Positions 25,201 through 37,700 of a stretch of DNA of 64,000 nt are shown here, piece after piece. Under the pieces are notes generated by a model. That model did not search any database. It saw only the letters and a program-made list of their open reading frames with translations, and was not told where the DNA came from. A program made the translations under genes and the position numbers. Source of the DNA: Acanthornis magna (lineage: Eukaryota > Chordata > Aves > Passeriformes > Acanthizidae); assembly GCA_036785705.1 (NCBI GenBank), contig JAWUZG010000070.1, positions 2,925,001 to 2,989,000 on the forward strand, in the 5' to 3' direction. Position 1 is the stretch's first letter. Each line of letters starts with the position of its first letter.

Positions 25201-28200
25201 TTTTTAATTGGAAGGCAGTCAGCTATGTTATCTAGAGTGACTGATACTGCTTTCTCTTTCTGGCAGTAGATGATCTCACACAGCTTTCACTTCAATTTCT
25301 GGAGGATTTTGTGCTTTACAGAGGAAAAAATACCCTTTGTTATGTCAGTTAAAGAATGTAAGCTAGAGAGGTTCCACAGGTCGGTATCATTGACTCTATC
25401 ACTGCAAACCACAAATCTCATGTGAGCTGTTCCTCATTTGAAATAGCTGCTCTGGAAATCTTTAAATTAAGGGAGAGTTTTCTGGGGAATTTTAAATAGT
25501 CCTCTTACATGACAGTGAAGAGAAGCTGAAGAAGTGAATTCTAGAAGTGCAAAATCGGGTAAGCTAAGACATTTCTGCTTGAAAAAAGAAAAGCCACAGT
25601 GTTATGGGATTGAGTTGGGATTCCCCGTCTTAACAACAACTGAATACAGAGTATGCCCACTTAAAGCACATTTGAGCCTTGATGTGAGGCTGTGGGCATC
25701 TCACAATGGGAGGAATAGGCTGATGGTGTAATGCTGACTAAATTCTCCCACATGACCTGGCATTTGCTCTCGGAACAGTGAGGATGTAGACATCAGCACT
25801 TTAAAGCAGAGAGAGGACAAACTCTGCTTTTAAGAGCAGTTAGGTTCAAATAGGCAGTAGTATCAAGGTTTTGGATGTCAGGTAAAAGATTTTGTGATTG
25901 TTATCTTTATTTTTTAGTAATGAAAAGAGGTCGCTCCTGAAGTGATTATATAACACTTGCTAAAGAAGGCACCAGAGTATAGTACATTTAACCTTCTGTT
26001 GGTTGTAACATTTCTGCTCTGTTACAGTCCTGAATGCAGAAAAAATGCTGTCCATCCCTTGGGGAACACTTGAGCATCCTAAATTACTTGGCTGAGGCTG
26101 GGCTCAGAGCCGAGTTACTGCTCTGTGACCATGCTCCTCGCTGTCCCACAGTTGATTCCAGATGTCCCTTGAAGAGAAGGATTTTGATGCCATTTTCAAG
26201 GTGATGGGCAGCTGAGGTGGTCAAACCAAGCCTTAGACCCTATTATACTTCTCATCCACAGTGGGAGTTTCACACTGTACTTTACTGAATAGTAGCTCAA
26301 AAAGCTTATTTTAGTCAGGCAGTTGTTAGAAGATTTGAAATACAGTCCTAGTACTAAAGGAGAATGTTTTTAAAAAAAGTGGGGAGACAGACCCCATGTG
26401 GAATCAGTTTCCATGTATCCCTCAAGGAAACCTCAGCAGCTAACAAGCAGAAACTTTCCTTTGGTTTTTTTTTTAAACTGTCAGGTTGAAATGTGGAAGC
26501 TGACATTTCAGCTAGGTTTGCTCGCACACATCTTGAAAAGAAAAAAAATCTTTTTGAATTAATTAGCATCCCTCACAGCAGAGGTGACAGTGGAATAAAA
26601 TTCTGCATGCTGTGAGTAACAGCACCATAACCCATTCCTTGACAATGGGAGATGAAAAAAGTCTCACTCCTGTTACTATGTTTGCTCTTCAGCTCCAGGA
26701 GTAGGGAAGCAGGAGAGTGTCCTTTTGATTAGTCAGTGGCTCTGAACATCCACAGCAAGAAAAAAAACCCCAAACACAACTTCATATATGGACTCCCTCT
26801 GCAGGGTGAAGCTTCCAGTCAAAATTGCATAGAGAACTTAGGAAATTATTTAGTTTGGAAGCAGGTGTTAGACTGAAGCTAAAGTTCATGGCCTGAATAG
26901 TTTTTTAACAAGTTATGCACATTACAACATGACATGAACAGCTGATGTGTTTCTGACTGTGGCTGAACTCTTTTGCCTCCCACACGTAGTTCTAGGAGTT
27001 ATTGCTGGTGAAGTAGTTGCTTTAACTTAAAACTTGTTTCCAAAACAGCATACCGTGTGCAAACTGCTTTAAGATGTCAAACTGATTGTCTACTCTGCAC
27101 TTGACGTAAAATATAATTTCCCCATGGAAATGGTGTCTGCTTCATTTTCAAACTTTTCTATTCAGCAGTGTGGACTCGATTACTGATGAAGGTGAAATGT
27201 GCTAAGTATTTACAGAGATGTTTCCTTCTGACAGATCACTAGAAAAGTCTCAAAGGAAATGAATCTGGCCCTATTTCTTTGAGTGCCTTTAAGCTAAGGC
27301 AGGAAGCAAATGTTTTTCTTCTTGTGAAAAGTTACAAAACAATTGTGGATCTTTGCAGGGGGACCAAACTCTGCAACAAGACCATTCTTTACAAAAGAGA
27401 CTTTAATTGCATGTCATCAGTTTGTCTTAGCAGCACTGCTTTAGCTGACCTTCAGTTTATCTTCTGTCCAAAAGTGACACATTGATGTGTTGTGCTTGGC
27501 CCCACATTTACATTTGCATGTGTTCTATAGGAATGAGCTGGTTCTTTCCTCCCTCCCCCTTCTTTCAGTGTTTAAGCTTCTGGAGTCATCTGCTTCCTGT
27601 CCAAAATACACAGAATAAACTTCTGCACAGCATTCTAACAGAAACAGGTACCAAAAAATGCTGCCTTCCCAAGCGTTACAGCTCCCAGTGCACAAAACTT
27701 CCAAATTAGCCGATCAGATGGAGCGTTGCTATTTTTCAACTGTTTCTGCTGTGTGTCAAGTCTTGACACTGAGCCAGTCTGAATTGGCAGCAGATCTCTG
27801 GAATAAGCCACAGGGAAAGCTGCAAAACAGAGTCATTTATCTTTGAAACAAAAGCCCTGAAGATGGAATGTCTGATTCCATTCTCTTTGGATGGGTGTAA
27901 AGCAGGCACAACTCCTCTGAAACTGAGAGCAGAACTGCAGGAGCAAAGAACTGATCTCTTGCACTGTATGCTCTGGCACAAATGAAACTGAAATTTTGTG
28001 TGACAGACAAACATCTACTGCTTCACTGGTAAGAGGGGGCATGGTGAAAAACTAAAACCTATCATTCTTTGGGAATCTTTCTTAGATTGATTCGGGTTTT
28101 TAACAGTGTATGATTCCTTCACTGTTGGTGTAATTCCATGGTCAGTGAGAGCTTCTCTAGGTTTTTAGATGGTGACACTGACAGAGTTTGGCTAGCCCAA

Positions 28201-28589
28201 TTCCATTCTCTTGGCAGCACGCTTTGCTTTAAAAAGTGACAGAATTCAATAATTTGCAGAATGTTGCATTATAGTTTTTGCAAATGCATCTGGATCATCT
28301 TTGTACCCTAACAGCAATCCAGAGTAATTGTTGACGTAGTGATGTTTTGCTGGCTCACTGCTGGTGTGAGATCAGACCGGGTGCTCAGAACTCTCCTGTG
28401 TTCAGAAGGCTATTTTGAAACAATCTGATCATGACTGCCAGTATGCACAATGCGGAAGTGAGAAAATGCTGAGGAAGTAAAATGAGCTGCTGAATGACAC
28501 TGATCTCATCAGATCTTAAAGGGAAACTCCAAGGTTTCAAAAGAGCTGTTTTGAGCAGCTGTTGACTCAGAACAACACAAAGACATCTA
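22237..28589. other. Intergenic sequence, no recognised exon
   Basis: Single-copy-looking DNA of moderate GC. No recognised repeat, gene or strong motif cluster was found. Short open frames occur on both strands without recognisable products. Confidence 0.6.
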
Positions 28590-28775
28590 ATACAGGCTGA
28601 TACAGGGATGAAACCTACACTTACTCAACTCTTTGTCAAGCACAACTCCCACTGAAGTCAGTAAATGGGACTCCAGAGACATGTATCGCTTTCATTTTAC
28701 CAAGAGGCAGAGAGGGATTTTTTTTCCAGCGTCACCCAGTGAATGAGCAGCAGAGCAAGCAGTGCTGTGTCTCAG
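28590..28775 (-). mobile_element. Ancient amniote SINE/LINE relic
   Basis: The segment around 28644-28660 (aactcccactgaagtca) resembles a widespread amniote LINE/SINE-derived repeat word. It is followed by cattttaccaagaggcagagagg and gtcacccagtgaatgagcag (28731-28750). These match the order of blocks in reverse-complemented MIR/CORE-SINE or L3-type elements. It is heavily diverged. The family and exact ends need a repeat-library search. Confidence 0.5.
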
Positions 28776-31700
28776 TAATGTGAATGCAGCATATGCTGCT
28801 CACAGATTTATAGCCCGAGCCTGAGCACATGATGCTGTCTGGTCTGCAGTAGCAGCTCTGCTGGTCACCTTGCTACATAAGAAATGTAACTTTTGCCTGT
28901 GTGTTTATACACACTTGTGTGTTTATATACACACACCAACAAACTGAGTACCAGAGGAAAGGAAAAACCCCAAAGGCAATTAAAGACAAACTAAGCCATA
29001 ACCAAATTTTTAGTTCAAATATGTCCTGTATGTTAGATTAAATGTATCAAGCATTAATAAAAGCAGCTCTTGACTTTTGGAGGACTTTGTCACTTTTCTG
29101 ATAAAGTTTAGCATTACAGGTGAACTGTGGTGACAATGCTGTATCACATATTTAAAAAGTGAAGCACAAAAAATTCTTACCTTTCTGTGCACCTGAAGGG
29201 ACCTGAGCCAGGTCTAGAGTTTGTTCTGAGGGGCTGCAGTCTGTGCTAAAGCCTGGGCTGTGGGGCACAGCATCACGTTAGCCTGGTTGCTTTGCTGAGT
29301 AGATGGGAACCAATAGGACACAGAGCCCAAGCACCCACAGATAGCTGCGCTTCCCACACACAGGTGGCTGTGCTTTTCAGTGGATAACTGTTTTGCTCAC
29401 CTCCTGAACAAAGAAACTGTGGGTTTCTTTCCACTGTTGAACAATTTTTAAAATTTACAATATGAAAATAATCACTTAAGCTGCACATTTTTCATTTTGA
29501 CATGTGAAGGTGAAAATAATTGTGCTTTGTATTAGTAGGCCAAGATGGTAATACGCTTCTATTGTCTGGGCTCATTTTTAGTTCAGGTTAAAGAAATTCC
29601 TTCGCACTGTGTTGAGTGGGTTGAAAATCTGTATTATGGATTTATCTCTGTCTCCATAACAGTGTTAGTACAGGCTGAGAGTAATTTTGGCCATGTCTAG
29701 ACAGTAGTGTAAGACATGTTGGCATGTACCAGGACAACCTTCCATTCAGAAACAACATCAATGAATGCATCTGGCATTGTCACATGTAATTATCTATCTG
29801 AAAGCTGACAGCACTATCATCAAACCAAAGTTTTTAATATAAAGTGGGTTCAATATGAGGATGTAATTTAACCAGCTGTTTATTTGTTTTACTTGGTACC
29901 CCTTCCAGGGAGAAAAGCAAAACCTGTTTTCTCTTAGTCTGCACTGTGACTAGAACATCATTTCCATGCCAAAAGGGCAACTAAGTGGTATCACAGACAA
30001 GAGAAAATAGAGTATGTTTTCTTTAAGAAATATCTGGCATGCTAAACAGAAAAACCTCTGTTTGAAAATCTGGCAGTTCACCTTAAGGCATTTTAAACCG
30101 TGCGAGCAAGCACATTAGCAACTTCCTGTCGCTGGCAGAGCTGTGTAAGTGTACCCCAACAGTACGGAGAGATAACACAGAGCCCATCTGGAAAGCATGT
30201 AACAGCCTCTTCAGAAAACACTTTGCCTTGGAACAAATCACATCCTATTGCTCTCAAAAAGCAGAGGACACTGAGAGCAAACTGCCTTCAGAGATTCTGT
30301 TCCCATGGCAGGAGAAGGAAGACCATTTGCTCCTACTAAAACAACACGACCCTTCTTTATATTTGCAGATTTCACGGTGGTGAAGTAAATTGATGCATAC
30401 AGTATTTTTTTCAGCATAGGCAGCTGGATCACTGACCTGTCAGTCTCACATCTCTACAGGTTGTCTGCAGAAGCAGAAGAGCACCTGCATCTCCTCCCTG
30501 TGAGCCCCATACACAGTTCACTACACCACGTGCTTCCCTACCTTACATTTCGTGTGTAGAAAGTGGGTGAATATATAAATCTTGTCTCTGCAGCCAGTGT
30601 TTTTCACAGAATAGAAACCTAGTGATTGTGAGCATGAAAAGAGCTCACAAACAACATTTTTTTCCCCAATGCAGTCCTGTCAGAGAACTTGTGATCAAGG
30701 GAGGAACTGAAAGCACTCCCTGAAGGAACAGAAATGCTGTGACATAAGAAAGATCCTTTCAGGAACAGTTGCTGCACTGTAGATGTGCAGAGCAGCATCC
30801 CCTACATTTGGCAGATACTCTGCAATTATAACCCTACCAAAAGACTAACTTTTTTTGGTAACTTCATTATTGGAACAAAATGTTTGTTTTAGTCATGACT
30901 GCTGCTTCTTTGGTCCTTGCTGAGACCAAATTCTGAAGAACTTTCAGGGAAGCAAGAAGTGAAGGTGATGAAGTGCTGAGCCTCAGCCAAGCTCCCTTTC
31001 TGAAGTCTGTGGTGCTGCTGCAGCTCTGCAAGGCAGTGCTCATGCTGATTTGAACCTTGCGGGATAATTTTAATTGGCCTAGGGAGTTACTAATTTTTGG
31101 CAAATAAAAGAAGACATCATACTAGGCTGACTCCTGTTACCAGACAAAGTCTTCATAGGATCCCTCTTAGCCCTGCTATGGGATCTCATACTGTGGAAAA
31201 TCATTGTCCAAGTCCTGTAGCTTTGGCTTCTAAGGCACACCTCAGTTTGCTTTTGCTGCTCCTATCTGCAAAATTAATCCTTCAGGAGAGAGGAGTTACA
31301 AAGAGTTAAAAGGAATTGTAGATTAAGACCAGAGAAGCTAAAGGAAGAGTCAAGGTGAAGAGGTAGAAGTGGAATGCAAAGTGCAAAATCCATGAGAGAG
31401 CTCAGGAGGCACAGTAACATGCAAACAACTGAAGAGAAGGATGCCATAGGAAAGGGTTGGATCAAGAGTTATGACAGTCAAGAAGGTATAGCTGAGAAAG
31501 AACAATGGAGGGAGGAGTAGCTAGTGAAAATTGATGGAGTATTGTCCTTGGAATGCTTCTGTGAGGAGTTATTCTAAATATTCTCTTAAGGAAGACAGGA
31601 AGGCAGCAAGAGGAAGTGGTTTCCTTAGGAAGATCGGAGGTTCACTTTGCTGTCCCACTAAGGCATTTCTGACCCCCCATCTCTTCCACGCTTCCAAACT

Positions 31701-34700
31701 GTGTTTATTACCAAACTGCTTGCCCTACCACTGAGAGATTTCACCCTCCTCTTCCATTCGCTGCTAACCCTCCTCCTCAATGCTATAAGGCATTTTTCCC
31801 TTCTCGCCAAAACCATCCTGTCTGTGTTTGTAATTGTGTCTGTGTTGTTATGGACAAGGGTCTTTTCATCTCAAGACTCAGTGAGCTATTTTGGCCAACC
31901 ACAGTGAATGAAGTATTTATTGCTTTCCCTTTAATGCAGTTTCCTTTTACAGGACAGTCCATTTAAAAAAAGCTAAGATTAAATAGCCCCGTAAAAGTTG
32001 GACCAGAATATTACAGAAGAGATTGCTTGTCACAGCATATAAAACAATCTATGATGCTGTCCCACATGGGGCACTGATACTCTTGCTGGATCTGAAGTAG
32101 ATGGGGCTCAAGAGACACACAAATTGAGACACACCACTTTAAACAAACCAAATGTGTTTTGATGAAAAGGCAGCATGGAAGAAATCCTGTTCTAGAAAGG
32201 ACTTTGGAGTGCAGAGAACTGTTTGGTTCATCTCTTTAGGAATAAACAAATTCTGCGCATGCATTTGTTTTTAAGCTTTTCAAATCAAGTTATTTTGGAA
32301 AGTATTTATTTTGAGAGATCAGTGATGGCTAACTCAACTCACTTCTTAATAATTTCTGGGATCTTGTGGTGCAGGATATGCACTGCCTTCCACATGGGAA
32401 GTTTCTAAAGAAATAGAGGCACTGCAACTTAGTGGGGCAGCACAACTCACTACAAGTTAGAGAGTAAACTACAAAGATTTGGTCTTCTGCCTCCTTCCAG
32501 CCTGCACTATGTCCAGTCAGAGCACCTCATTTGTACAGGGAATGAGCCAGTCACTGACTGTCCCCTGTTAAGTGTCCCGCTGAAAGCTTGCTGCATTCAG
32601 CGCAGTGGGGTCTTCCAGAGGCAACTGGGTCAGTGTGATTGGGGCACAGTGGATGGACATGACACAAGGGGAGTTAGATTGAAACCTCCTATCGCTGCAC
32701 TATCAACTTACTTGGAGAAAACTGTGTTACATGAAAACCAACACACTTCCAGAATTTATCTGCAGGTGTGCTTTGCAATACTGTTGCTCCCTCTCCACCC
32801 AAACTAAACCTAGGGAGTCATGTTCAGGCTTGCATCAGCAGGCAGTGTCTCAGAAGTGCAGCCACAGCATTGCTTTCCTCAATGGAGTTCACAGACAAGT
32901 CAGGCACAAAGATATGCCTCAGGAGTAAGAACTGGAAGCAGGATCCGTATATGAATATCAGTTTTGGAAATAACCAAGTAGAGATACTGCTACTGCAAAC
33001 TCGCACAGCTGTACTCTAAAGCCTCATGCTGGTCTATGGCAGGGTGTGGATTTCATCAGCTTCATCAGAGATAAAGGAGAAATGCCCCTACAGTGCATGC
33101 CAGGGGTGTTTTGAGGTCTGCAGTAACTGTGCCATCACTGGGATGGAAGAGCCCCACACAGGGAAGGTACCACATTTTATATCTGGCTACCTTAACAGTG
33201 CTGTCCCAGGAGGGGGTCACCGGATTTGTTGCATCTATCAAAAGGCAGTATCAACCCTGCAGGAGGATGAAGGCCTCAGGCACACAGGGCAGCATCTCTG
33301 GCTCCTCTGTCTGCCCTCAAACACACAGGGACTTCTTTTCCCCACCTTCTCCTGAGCACTGGTTCCCCAAAGGTTCCTCTGCAAAGCCAGACAACAGGCA
33401 ATTCATCCCTCTGAGATAGCGGGGCATCACCGCTCTTTTGCACCTGTTTCCTTGTTTTCTCCCCCATTTTTTTGTGCAAGACACTTGGACTGGAGTCTTA
33501 GAAGAACTGAGATGAAGCTATGGAATTACTAGTCCTGGTAACCCCAAGATCTTTACTTTCAACTGCAGGGCTGTTTTCTTCCATCCATCAATTTCCAGAA
33601 TGACTCAAGGAGCTATGTGCCTTCCCCATATGAGAAATTATACTCCTTCCTCAAAAAGTTTCACCAAAAAAGGTGGTGATGGAAATACAGAAGTTGGAGG
33701 AATCAGAAAAACAAACTGAGAACGTTGGATGAGTTAACAGCAAACTGGGCTATGCCCCTAAGACTGATGTGACTATGGAAAGGGTTGGCTTCTTACAGCA
33801 CATAAAGCACATTTCCTTTCCCTTTGTTAAAGGAACTCTTCCTATCTGAGTGACTTAGAACTAATGTAACATTTGAGAAAACCTGAGCATTTTGTACTTC
33901 CTAAATATGAAGAATGGGCATCTAATCTTTCCAGCTTCATTGTGGAGGTCTGATATTTTCTTTGCCATTTGCATTGAGAAGAAGAACTGGTTTTGAAGAC
34001 ACCAAGAATCCTTAAGCCTGCAAATAGTAACAAGTCTCCATACATGCACAGTGTCTGTACAAAATTAATGTCTGCAAATTGAAAACATGAATTTATATAA
34101 ACACAAACCTCACAGTAGCATAAAAGGCAAATAATGCCTTATAATTCAAATGGGAAACAAATGAAAATCTTTTCCAACTTAATCCGTCTCTGCCCAATTG
34201 GTAGGCTCTAAAAAGGTTTACTTTTCTTTTTGGAAGAGATGCCTGCTGGGGAATGAAGAAAACACTGTGTTGTGGGAAGGATAAACCAAGACAGCTGTTT
34301 AAATTGCTTACAGTAGTATTAAGCTGTTCTTTGTATTTTTGTTTTATTGTTTCTGCCTTTCTTTCTGGAGTTGCTCAAAATTGACTGGTGTATGAGGATA
34401 CAAAAAACGGCTGGAATTATACTTTTGAACACGGCTTAATTCTCCACTTGAGCAGGCAGAAGAAGAGAAGAAGTTTGAGATGTGCTGCCTGGTTTAATCA
34501 TTGTAAGCCTGGCTGGGCAAAGGGAGCTTTCCTTGTTACTAGGATAGCAGTCAAGGAAACAAAAAAACAGTCTAACAGAAGCGAGCTTGTGCGTTGATGC
34601 CAGCTGAGAGAGAAACCAGAGACATCAATCTTCTTTGTTCAAAGTAGAAATGGTTCACAGGAGGTCAAGTAGTAATTTCTGTGTTAAAATAATGTTGCAC

Positions 34701-37700
34701 ATTTGCCTGCCTTATGCAGACTTGAAACCTTCTTTTAACTTTCTATCAATTAAAAGCAGACACTTAGACAAGCTATTGTTGAGGTAAGTGATAAAGGTCA
34801 TGGAGTTTCAGGGTAAGGATGGCTTGAGCCCAACCTCTCCTGAAAAGCAGGGGGAAAAAAAAAGTGATTCATTATGGATATTTACTCTGGAAATTACAAT
34901 AATCAACAGTGAAATTCCCACTGTGTCCTGCGACAATAATATAATTATATGTGCCACCCAGAGAGAGAAAGCCTAAGAAATTACAATGCCAAGTTGAGTC
35001 TGCCACCTTAAGCCTGTTCTTTTGTGCATTAGTGAGTCTTTAATAACATGACATATTATTTTTCCTCTAGAATATACTGGGCAATTTATCCTACACCCTT
35101 AGATATGCTGCGTGCTCTGTACTTCAAAGAACATCAAGCCGTTCTTTATCTACTTCATCAATGACAGCCAAGTTTGTATCCTGCTTTTAATGATGCTGCA
35201 CATGCATTTTTTCAGAGACAAAGCACATTCGGGGAAGAACTGAGGAGCACAGCTCAGCAGAAGATTCATGGTCACATCAGACCAGGGCATTGTGGTGTTT
35301 GTTTATAAGACTGGTACTCTTTGTAGCAGGATTTTTTGCCTCCTCATAGGCTTTAGCTGAGGGATGCCAGCTAAAAACCATTTGCTGCTAATACTATGTT
35401 AAATGCTGAGTTCTCCCCTTTCTGTCCCAAGGTCACACATGGGGTGGGATGGCCCCATGCCATCAGACTCACTGGGATGGATGGGCGCAGCATGTGCTCT
35501 GGCCTCTCGGTCATCACTGTGGTTCCATCTCCTCTTGGACCCTCAGAATGCCCAGCTGAGCAATTGTGTATTGAATATGTTGATACCTGCAGATGGATGC
35601 GATCATCAGAGCTGACAAGGCACGCCAGGGGATAAGCTGAGTGTCAGAAAGGGTCTAAGCTGATGCAGAAGGATACACTTGCTCTCCTTTCTGTACCCAA
35701 ATGATGCTAAGGAATGCAAACCCCACCTTGGTGCTGTGGTAAGAGCCTATGATGAAATTTGTGGGCAAACAGGGCAACCCCTCTCGGGCTCCTGTCACTG
35801 GTTAGCAGTGACACTGTTTCTGACTCCCGAAACCACATTTATGGGCTTGTTTGTCACCAGTTTGTGCAACTTAACCTCATTTCAGATAAGCAATGATTTC
35901 ATTTGATGACAGAATGTAGCTTTGAAGCCCAGCCACAGCTGCAGAGAAAAAGAAGAAAATATGTGCTGCACTTAGCTGTCCTCAATTGTTTTCTGGCATG
36001 CAGGGTTTCAGTATATGCTGCTACTGACTTCTGTCCTACACATGCACACTTGTTCCCGCAGATATGGAAATATTCAAGTTCATGACTTGTTCTCCCCTTT
36101 CTCAAAGAGCTGAGTTGGTATCATTGCAAAAAGGCAACTTAGCTCCTCGCACAAACTTCTGTATTATATACAAGTTACATAGCACTAAAAGAAATAATTT
36201 CTTTTCTCCCCTCTGGAAGAAGAGGCAACTTGCAAATTTCTGTACTGATATCTAAAACGTACAGAACATCCCACAAAGTCACTTGGCCTTTGTAAATGCG
36301 TTCTGCAAGAGTAAAGGCTTGGATCCCATTTTTGTAGACTACTCAGAAGCCATAGCATGAAGCTGTGACTTTAGTCACACGGTTGTTAAATTAAGTGCAT
36401 CATAATGTGGTAGACATTTTCTGGTAGAAACAGGTGTCTTCTGTAGCAAGCCTATGCTAAGATAATCTAGGTTCTGTATTCTTCCATGTCTTAAAGCATT
36501 TTATGTGCAAAGCAGAGTGTTTACAAATGGAAGCAGAATCTTCTCAGAAGCAGTTAAGGCTGGCAGAAGGCCAGCTAGAGAGAGAATCTGATACTTTATC
36601 TAAGCAATTATGTATTCCCAGATGAATATACATAAGAAAAAGAGATATTTAACCATAGATGCTACTGCCAGTAAGCACCTCTTGGTGACGGAAACAAGTA
36701 GGAGGAAATGTAGGAAGGTTCTGCTTTCTTAGGTCACAGACAGTGTTTTTCATTCCCACATAACTCCAGAGTTATTAACTGAAAAGTGTCTGGCTTCATA
36801 ATGACAGTGAGGCTTGAAAACGGTTTTGGAAATTACACTCACTGAATCACTGAATTCAAATGAAATGAAGCACAACTGGGACAATTTTTCTCATTTCTCA
36901 AAATCTATCAAACATGAGAAAGCTAAGAAACAATAACATTATTTCCCTCAACAGAAGACAAATCCTACCAACAGGTTTTGCTTTTAAATAAATGGACTGC
37001 TTTTCAAAAAAAGATGTTTACATCTTAATACTGCTTAAAAATTCTAACACACACAGGTATGTGTTCTGCAGACAGATGAGCTGTTTAAGTAAACCACAGT
37101 ATTTACATAACAATATTAGAATATATTGCTGTGAGAAGTATAATTTGGTAACTGACTCATCCAGACTTTGAAAGTGCACTACATCAGACGCTAAAAAGGA
37201 AAAAGTAAACAATAGATATCAAAATAATAAAAACACCTTTTCGGTCACCTGGAACGAAGCACTAAAGTTAATATTGCACTTTACTGAATAATTAATCAAG
37301 TTGCTTGAGGTAATTGTGAGTCTTCTTGTTATCAAAGTAGATGTCTCCTTTGCATCTACCTGAGCTATTAAGCTCCATGACCTTAGTGGCAAAGGGTTAT
37401 ACAGGTTAGTCCAGTATTACATACGTAGATAAAATTGTTTCTATGTATATTTATGCCTATCTACTGTTGTATAGTTTTATCTTTTTCCCAGAAGCAGTTT
37501 AAACTGTCTGCTTTTGGGTTGAACTAGCCACTTCTTTTTTGGAATACAAATACAGAGCATACTAAATAAATAATTTTATTTTATTCATGTTTTATATACC
37601 AATACCAGGACATATCAACATTGTCCAGTCCAATCTTTACCAAATTTCCACCTATAGCCTTTTACTGGGGTTTCATATATCAATGCTAACACATACTAGC

